Source: Candidatus Rifleibacteriota bacterium
GTDB taxonomy: Bacteria; Muiribacteriota; Ozemobacteria; Ozemobacterales; Ozemobacteraceae
Length of the DNA stretch: 7,235 nucleotides
Direction: 5' to 3'
NCBI GenBank assembly: GCA_028691595.1
Contig: JAQUZA010000154.1
Location: 1-7,235, forward strand
Shown: positions 1 to 4,648 of the stretch, in pieces
How the letters are laid out: each line of letters opens with the position of its first letter
Position numbering within the stretch: the first letter of the stretch is position 1
Notes under the pieces: model-generated
The model's input: only the letters and a program-made list of their open reading frames with translations
Told to the model about the DNA's origin: nothing
The model's database searches: none
Translations under genes and position numbers: made by a program

Positions 1-282
1 TGGGGCGAAATAGCTGCCTGTCCGGACAGAATGAGAGTTGCATCTCTCTGCGACCTGGTAATTGCCGGCAGGTTTGATAAGAAGTTTTCACCGGGTAATC
101 GCCGCTGGATTGGCTCAGATAATCAGACGCTGCATTTTATCACCTCTTTTTATGACGACTTGAAGCAATCCTGGCCGAAAAATGTGCGCGAAATTGAGAT
201 TTTTATCAGAGATGGTGTCATAATGGTCAATGGCACCCCCCTCGAGCCTGAGCACGAGCTCAGGCGAATGCTGGGTATATGA
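1..282 (+). CDS. 5'-truncated small protein of unknown function, first visible gene of the operon
   Basis: The frame is open from base 1 to the TGA at 280-282, giving 93 visible residues, so the gene probably starts upstream. An internal ATG at 31 is the first visible start, but it has no good Shine-Dalgarno, whereas downstream genes 2 and 4 do. The protein is soluble, with no signal peptide or membrane segment. Visible features are an N-terminal GEIAACPDRM stretch, an aromatic central part (RRWIGSDNQTLHFITSFYDD) and a C-terminal IRDGVIMVNGTPLEPEHEL segment that looks like a beta hairpin followed by a short helix. No catalytic motif is evident. It lies 15 bases upstream of the next gene and is probably co-transcribed with it. 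I do not recognise the family with certainty. A role as a small accessory component of a larger multi-gene system upstream is inference from operon context only. Confidence 0.6.
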   Translation, partial: WGEIAACPDRMRVASLCDLVIAGRFDKKFSPGNRRWIGSDNQTLHFITSFYDDLKQSWPKNVREIEIFIRDGVIMVNGTPLEPEHELRRMLGI

Positions 283-297
283 GCGGAGGAACATGAA

Positions 298-597
298 ATG
301 CGAAAATTCATTCTCGACTTCGAGTTTAACGAAAAGACCGGCGCCACCCGGATTGTTGTCGATTTTAATGATCCCTCAATGTCGACTATTGAGATCAATG
401 AGGCTATTCGCAATGGTGAAATTCTTGAAGAAGTGCTCAAAGAAACGGGGCGCCTGTTTGGCGACAATGTGGCCAGCCGGGTTCGCAACGGCGAAATAGC
501 TGCTGTTTGCCTCGATCATCACCCTGAATTGCGCAAGGATGACGGTGGTATTCAGATAAACCAGGAAATTACGACAAAGCGGGAAGTCAAGCAGTGA
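298..597 (+). CDS. 99-residue acidic protein of unknown function, operon gene 2
   Basis: The ATG at 298 follows a strong GGAGGA at 285-290 with 7-base spacing. An ATG at 293 is in another frame and is not the start. The protein is small, acidic and soluble. Residues 1-25 look like two beta strands (KFILDFEF and ATRIVVDF), followed by two probable helices (about 33-52 and 54-68), a GEIAAVCLDHHPE segment and a polar tail. There are no cysteine pairs, membrane segments or catalytic motifs; the HH pair near residue 74 is isolated. Its TGA overlaps the GTG of the next gene (GTGA), which implies translational coupling and probably balanced expression. From memory it resembles short peptides associated with FtsH/MoxR-vWA ternary systems. 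I could not verify this, and it should be read as a lead rather than an assignment. Confidence 0.82.
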   Translation: MRKFILDFEFNEKTGATRIVVDFNDPSMSTIEINEAIRNGEILEEVLKETGRLFGDNVASRVRNGEIAAVCLDHHPELRKDDGGIQINQEITTKREVKQ

Positions 598-1526
598 AAC
601 TTGAACTCTACCCTGAAGATATGCTGCTTGAATACGTCGAAAACCGCCTTAACGGTCGATTCGATGCGATAATCAAGCATGAAAAGCATCTCAAGCTGCT
701 GCCCGGCTCCATTGAACTTTCAGAAGAGTTCGCAGCGAAATGGCAGGCCATGGTAGGGCCGGCATTAAAGCGTTTTATTGCCTCAACCTTTGCTTTGCGC
801 GGTTTCCTCTTCGAAGTAGATGGCTACAGCCGACGATTTTCGCCTGCAGATACAGAATTCTGGAAGGATCTCGATTTTACCTTCTCGCATCGAGGTGCTG
901 AACGACTCTACGAACAAATGCTCAGACGAGAAACCTCCGAAGAGCCTCTTTATCCGGTTGCTCTGCCAGCTGATGCTTTGCTGATCAGCATCTGTCATAA
1001 TGATTTTTCATTATACTCGTTCCCCTGGCTCGAAAAAAACAAGGCAAACTGGCTCATCAAGGCTTGTTTTGTTGCCTGGCAATCAATCGCTCCCCTCGAT
1101 GTCCGCTGGCAGTATTTTTTTGCAAACCCGACCCGGGTCGAGTTGCCCCTGCGTGAATATCTTATCGAACGGGCGGCTGATTACGTAGCCGCCTGCAACA
1201 GCCGACTGCAGAAGCAGTTTCCGGCAGCCAGTTCCGGGCATTCACCGCGCCCGGCCCGTGGCATCGATATCACACTGGTGCCGCAACAGGTCAGCCTGCC
1301 CGGGCTATATAATCATGTGAACAGCTTTGTGGCAGAAGTGCGCAAGGCGGTTGGTTACTGGTCAGGGGAGGGCTGTGTCGGTATTGACGATGAACGCTTT
1401 ATCGCCGGCTCAGCCAGATCATATGGTCTCGACAATGAATTTGCCGCCTTCGAGTCTGCCGCAGGCAGCCTCGTAGAAAGTATGACTGCAGAGGAGCAGA
1501 TATATGAGTCGCTCATACGCAATTAG
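594..1526 (+). CDS. 310-residue cytoplasmic protein of unknown function, operon gene 3
   Basis: The gene starts with GTG at 594, sharing the four bases GTGA with the upstream stop. A modest GGGAAG at 581-586 serves as ribosome binding site. No signal peptide or convincing membrane helix is seen. The protein appears to have two parts: a mixed alpha/beta region up to about residue 205, rich in aromatic residues (FALRGFLFEVDGYSRRF, YSFPWLEKNKANWLIKACFVAW, VRWQYFF), then a Pro/Ser/Arg linker at about 209-222, then a smaller C-terminal region (about 223-310). I find no P-loop, HEXXH, MIDAS or other catalytic signature. The last 23 bases overlap the next gene, so the two are likely translated in tandem. 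It may be a structural or adaptor component of the same system as its neighbours. The function is unknown. Confidence 0.82.
   Translation: MKLELYPEDMLLEYVENRLNGRFDAIIKHEKHLKLLPGSIELSEEFAAKWQAMVGPALKRFIASTFALRGFLFEVDGYSRRFSPADTEFWKDLDFTFSHRGAERLYEQMLRRETSEEPLYPVALPADALLISICHNDFSLYSFPWLEKNKANWLIKACFVAWQSIAPLDVRWQYFFANPTRVELPLREYLIERAADYVAACNSRLQKQFPAASSGHSPRPARGIDITLVPQQVSLPGLYNHVNSFVAEVRKAVGYWSGEGCVGIDDERFIAGSARSYGLDNEFAAFESAAGSLVESMTAEEQIYESLIRN
1491..1496 (+). promoter_or_regulatory. Ribosome binding site inside gene 3 for gene 4
   Basis: GAGGAG lies 7 bases before the ATG at 1504 and is itself inside the coding region of the upstream gene. It fixes the start of gene 4 and supports a real 23-base overlap rather than a later start. 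Confidence 0.75.
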
Positions 1527-2061
1527 AATTCCCATAGAGGTTTTGCTCTCTGAAACCATGCGCAACAAGCTCGCAGGCTTCAAGCTCAATTTCCCGGTGC
1601 TCGACATTCTGCCACCAGAGAGTATGCAGGCCCTGATCAAGGCAAAACTTCTGGCCGCCGGTTTCCATGAAACGGCTGAGGGATTGGTGATGCCAGCTGG
1701 CAAGGGCGAGACCGCCGTAATTGACCCGGCAACCATGGAGATGACTCTGGGGATCACAATCCCCGGTGCACAGCAGGTCAGGGTTTATGAAGAGTCAATG
1801 GGATGGATGAAAGAGCAGATAAAAGATGCCCTGGCATCTGGTTCAACAATTGTTTCAGAAACCGGCACCACTCTTGCCGAACAGTTGGCCCGCCAGATGA
1901 CCGATCTGGCATTGCAAGCAAGAGCTCATGTTAACGCTGCTTTGAAAGACGTTTATCGCGAAGCCATTAAAGAAAAGGCCGGCCAACTCGGTTCAGTGAG
2001 CAACGTCAGTGAGAGCAGTGATGGAAACGTCTATCGAATCAGGGTAGAAGTGAGTCAGTAA
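1504..2061 (+). CDS. 185-residue protein of unknown function, candidate component of an AAA+ (FtsH/MoxR) ternary-type system
   Basis: The ATG at 1504 is set by a good internal Shine-Dalgarno and lies in the overlap with gene 3. The protein begins MSRSYAIRIPIEV, probably a beta strand. It continues with a segment around residues 30-58 (FPVLDILPPESMQALIKAKL, then a GFHETAEG turn), a strand pair near 68-87 and a long helical segment at about 91-160. It ends with another strand, NVYRIRVEVSQ. The beginning and end share a YxIRI/V-hydrophobic pattern, so the two edge strands may pair. It has no signal peptide or catalytic motif. The layout of an N-terminal SRSYxIR strand, an L-DILPPE-M motif, then a VxVDP-type strand pair resembles, from memory, small families accompanying FtsH- or MoxR-type AAA+ ATPases with vWA proteins in bacterial conflict systems. 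That family link is unverified. It is the last gene of the operon. Confidence 0.82.
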   Translation: MSRSYAIRIPIEVLLSETMRNKLAGFKLNFPVLDILPPESMQALIKAKLLAAGFHETAEGLVMPAGKGETAVIDPATMEMTLGITIPGAQQVRVYEESMGWMKEQIKDALASGSTIVSETGTTLAEQLARQMTDLALQARAHVNAALKDVYREAIKEKAGQLGSVSNVSESSDGNVYRIRVEVSQ

Positions 2062-2064
2062 GTT

Positions 2065-3906
2065 TCACTTAACTGTATTCAGCATTTCGATACGGTTCTG
2101 CAGATCTTCGTCAGAAAAAACACTGTTCTGCTGGTTTTTAAAGAACAGCAGCATCCCTGAAATGTCGCGGGCGAACGGGGCGAGTTTGCTGTTGTTGCCT
2201 GCTGATTCGATGAAGTTGTCGACGGTAGAGAGCGAGCCCTTCTCGATGTCGCGTTTGACGGTTCTGATCAACAGATTGGCGTAATGTTCGCGCATTCTGA
2301 TATTGGCGATTGTGTATTCGTCGGCAGAGTTGTTAACTGTTTCGATAAAGGCGTTCATATCGAGGCTGTGGGTATTGCGCACTGCCCCGGCTATGGCTTC
2401 AATGATTTCAAAGTTGAGATCGTAGATGAAGCCTGAAGCTGGCATATAGGTGGTGTCGTCAACTTCTTCGGGGGCCAGAGCCATTATGACAATGGTCAGA
2501 CCATCGTAGGTGCCATCGCAGTTAACTTCAATTGAACCAATGAGACGGTTGCTGTCGGAAGGGTTGACATCGAGTTTGAAGAAGGTGATTTTCGCGGGCT
2601 GAATTCCGGTGGAATCCTGCATGATTGCGGCAAGTCTGAAGTATGGGCGAGTCGGCCCGAGAAAACGGCGATAACCGGAGAAAGATATCTTCATGCGGCT
2701 GGCCACATTGGCAATATCAGCAAATATCGAATCTGAGCCCCAGACATACACAGAATCGCTGACTTTGGCAGGAAAAGTTTTAACATGCTTGGTGGGCGGC
2801 AGTTTAAACTTTTGCAGAACGCTCTGCTTATAAGAATAGCGGCCATTGGCGAGGCGTTTGTCGTTGATACGGTTGGCAACGGTGAATGCGGTAAAAATAT
2901 CGGAAAAACTGTGGTTAATGCCTTTTAAAGCCTCTATATAGCCACCGATGCTTTTCTTTTTTGATGAAGTCAGGGCTCTGAAAAAGCTGGCCCGGCTGGC
3001 GGCATCGGGGAGGCAGTGGTCAACGATGAACTGGTTCCAGAGGTAGACTTGGCCGTAGTCAGGCATGGGGTTCCATTTTGCCCAGTTGTTGAGGCTGCGA
3101 TCAGGGTCATCTTTGAGCAGTTTGTAATGCCCGGGCGGTCTGAAACCGCAAAAAACCGGCGCTATCTGTGAGCAGCCTTCGTTCACCCAGGTTACTTCGT
3201 TGCGGTCCTGGTGGTGGTGAATCATGTGCTGAAACTCATGCGCCACAATTTCGAGATAGTCTTCGGCAGAAGGGTCACATGGGTAGGTGTCGAGATAAAG
3301 AATCTCGCGTTCGTTGCTTTTTACCTTGCTGTGACTCTCGAATTCAGACTGAAACATTTGGTCGCCGGCGAAGAAATAGCCGGCAACATAGCCATCGTTG
3401 GGGTTCGAATAGCCATCCTGGATGTCGAGCATCAACAGTGTGATTTTGGGGTCGCCATCGAGGCCGGGTTTGTTCTCTGAACCAAAATTGGTGGTATTAA
3501 TCTGATAAATCTGTTCGTCAAACTGTTTCTGAACCCTGGTTATCGCAGTCTGAGTCACAGTCTGGCTGTCTTCGAGAAAAACGTAGCAGTTTTTGCCGAT
3601 GGCTCGCAGAGTGGCGGTAATCTGTTCAAACTTGCCGGTGGCAACATTATTGGCCCAGAAGGTCTCTTTCTGACCAAGTTTTTTAGGGGCAGAAGCCCGG
3701 CGTACAGTCCTGATATCGTGTTCGCTGTCGGCAAAAGAAATACCACCTGGCCCATGGGCTCTTTGTGGCAATTCATATTCACGTGCCAGAATGTGGGTGG
3801 CATCGATACGCTGCGACAGATCGGCACAGGCGGTATTGTTAACAGCCAGCCCGGCAATGGTAAGACCAACGAGAACCGACAGACTCAGCAATCTTCTGGT
3901 GTACAT
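2065..3906 (-). CDS. Secreted zinc metalloprotease of the gluzincin type (HEFQH...WVNEG), M30/hyicolysin-like
   Basis: The 613-residue product starts at an ATG preceded by GGAG at 3913-3916. A Sec signal peptide is clear: MYTRR, then a hydrophobic core at about residues 6-22, and a likely cut after TACA (A28). The Cys at 27 does not sit in a proper lipobox, so a lipoprotein is unlikely. The catalytic region holds H223-E224-F225-Q226-H227, followed by W240-V-N-E243-G. In gluzincins the two His and a downstream Glu bind zinc and E224 acts as general base, so E243 is the predicted third ligand. The pattern AHEFQH(M)IH with WxNEG suits M30/hyicolysin-like peptidases. Three extra His (230-232) follow the motif. 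The stretch at about 380-480 looks like an all-beta domain, and the tail (about 495-613) looks helical with no assignment. No obvious cleavable prodomain separates the signal from the catalytic part. It runs convergent to the operon and divergent from the next gene. Substrate is unknown. Confidence 0.88.
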   Translation of the reverse strand: MYTRRLLSLSVLVGLTIAGLAVNNTACADLSQRIDATHILAREYELPQRAHGPGGISFADSEHDIRTVRRASAPKKLGQKETFWANNVATGKFEQITATLRAIGKNCYVFLEDSQTVTQTAITRVQKQFDEQIYQINTTNFGSENKPGLDGDPKITLLMLDIQDGYSNPNDGYVAGYFFAGDQMFQSEFESHSKVKSNEREILYLDTYPCDPSAEDYLEIVAHEFQHMIHHHQDRNEVTWVNEGCSQIAPVFCGFRPPGHYKLLKDDPDRSLNNWAKWNPMPDYGQVYLWNQFIVDHCLPDAASRASFFRALTSSKKKSIGGYIEALKGINHSFSDIFTAFTVANRINDKRLANGRYSYKQSVLQKFKLPPTKHVKTFPAKVSDSVYVWGSDSIFADIANVASRMKISFSGYRRFLGPTRPYFRLAAIMQDSTGIQPAKITFFKLDVNPSDSNRLIGSIEVNCDGTYDGLTIVIMALAPEEVDDTTYMPASGFIYDLNFEIIEAIAGAVRNTHSLDMNAFIETVNNSADEYTIANIRMREHYANLLIRTVKRDIEKGSLSTVDNFIESAGNNSKLAPFARDISGMLLFFKNQQNSVFSDEDLQNRIEMLNTVK

Positions 3907-3927
3907 TTTTTTCTCCGCTACCCGATC

Positions 3928-3933
3928 ATTATA
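3928..3933 (-). promoter_or_regulatory. Putative -10 box (TATAAT) for the metalloprotease gene
   Basis: On the minus strand these bases read as a perfect TATAAT, about 21 bases before the start codon and upstream of the Shine-Dalgarno. No good -35 lies at the usual 16-18 base spacing; a TTGTTA occurs only about 11 bases upstream. The promoter may therefore need an activator, or the match may be by chance in AT-rich DNA. Confidence 0.4.
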
Positions 3934-3968
3934 CCTTAAAAATTAACAACCCGAAACACCATTTAGGG

Positions 3969-4010
3969 CGGCTCAGCTATCATCGGTTAAATATCTGTTT
4001 AAGTGAGCCG
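3969..4010. repeat. Nested inverted repeat in the divergent intergenic region, possible operator
   Basis: CGGCTCA (3969-3975) is matched by its exact reverse complement TGAGCCG (4004-4010). Inside it, TTAAA (3987-3991) pairs with TTTAA (3998-4002) around a 6-base loop. An alternative pairing, ATCGG (3982-3986) with CCGAT (4008-4012), is also possible. It sits between two divergent genes for exported proteins, which suits a shared regulator site or a leader hairpin of the plus-strand gene. The function is inferred from position only. Confidence 0.4.
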
Positions 4011-4025
4011 ATAAACTGACCGGTA

Positions 4026-4580
4026 ATGATCAAAAATGTCGCTGGCGGGCAGAAAAAGTTAAAAACTATGCGAATAATGATGTTTTGCGTGATTTTGTGC
4101 GTTCTTGCTGTCTTTATGACTTCGCTGAGCGGGGCAAAGGCTCAAGACCCTGAAGAATCAGAGGAAACTACAAAAAATGGCTTTGTTGACCCGGCACTGC
4201 TTGAGATAATCACGGTTGAATTTGCTGCTGATCCCTATTCGCGGGCAAACTATGACCCCTTCATCAAGCTGAGGGTTTTTAACAACTCGCCTGAGGTCAT
4301 CACCAGAGCATTTATCGATGTTGAATTTACCGCCGACGATGGCAATCATAAACTGTTCAAAGAGAATTTTGTCCAGATCATCAATGGTGGCATGCGCCCA
4401 TTCAGTACAGCCGTCTGGACTTTTTATCCGCGTGGTTCAAGTGCTATTGCCCTGAAAGGTTTGCCACGTGATACAAGGGTGACGGCAAGCGTTGACAAAC
4501 TGTTCTGCCCGAAGAAAAACTCACCCTGGCATTACGAACACAGATTTGATTACCCTGAAAGGCATGATTTTGCCTGGTGA
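4026..4580 (+). CDS. Small exported protein of unknown function, probable beta-sandwich
   Basis: The 184-residue product has a Sec signal peptide: a Lys-rich n-region, a hydrophobic core at about residues 17-34 and a likely cut after GAKA (A39), leaving an acidic start (QDPEESEETT). The start is uncertain. The ATG at 4026 gives a long n-region, while the in-frame ATG at 4068 (MRIMMF...) gives a standard 25-residue signal; neither has a good Shine-Dalgarno. The mature part alternates predicted strands (LLEIITVEFAAD, FIKLRVFNNS, RAFIDVEFTADDG, STAVWTFYP, TRVTASVDKLF). The pattern LRVFNNSPEVITRAFIDVEF...DG followed by a late W-T-F recalls FxLYD-like extracytoplasmic domains, a loose resemblance only. 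A single Cys (C161) remains after cleavage. It is transcribed divergently from the metalloprotease gene, so co-regulation is possible. It ends just before a strong terminator. Confidence 0.78.
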   Translation: MIKNVAGGQKKLKTMRIMMFCVILCVLAVFMTSLSGAKAQDPEESEETTKNGFVDPALLEIITVEFAADPYSRANYDPFIKLRVFNNSPEVITRAFIDVEFTADDGNHKLFKENFVQIINGGMRPFSTAVWTFYPRGSSAIALKGLPRDTRVTASVDKLFCPKKNSPWHYEHRFDYPERHDFAW

Positions 4581-4595
4581 CTATTTAGTGACACT

Positions 4596-4645
4596 CTTTA
4601 AAACAAAAGGCGCACTGCATCAGCAGTGCGCCATTTGTTTTAAAG
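4596..4645. terminator. Strong bidirectional intrinsic terminator
   Basis: A near-perfect hairpin: outer arms 4596-4607 and 4634-4645 (12 base pairs, A/T-rich), one A/A mismatch (4608/4633), a GC-rich core 4609-4618 paired with 4623-4632 (10 base pairs), and a tetraloop ATCA. On either strand the GC core is followed by a T-rich run (TTTGTTTT), so it can end transcription of both convergent genes. It lies between the two stop codons, at 4580 and 4649. Confidence 0.93.
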
Positions 4646-4648
4646 CGA

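Noticed and set aside
230..499. An 89-residue open frame overlapping genes 1 and 2 on the plus strand
   Set aside because: It has no Shine-Dalgarno, its composition is low in pattern, and it is fully covered by two better-supported genes in another frame.
2048..2070. AAGTGA/TCACTT hairpin at the convergent junction as a terminator
   Set aside because: The stem is only 6 base pairs with an 11-base loop, and neither side has a T-run.
3168..3480. Plus-strand open frames opposite the metalloprotease catalytic region
   Set aside because: They are antisense shadows of the HEFQH-bearing coding region, with no start signals or protein-like features.
3822..3836. Cys27 of the metalloprotease signal peptide as a lipoprotein lipidation site
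   Set aside because: The preceding residues (NNTA) lack the Leu-type lipobox, while TACA followed by D fits an ordinary signal peptidase I site.
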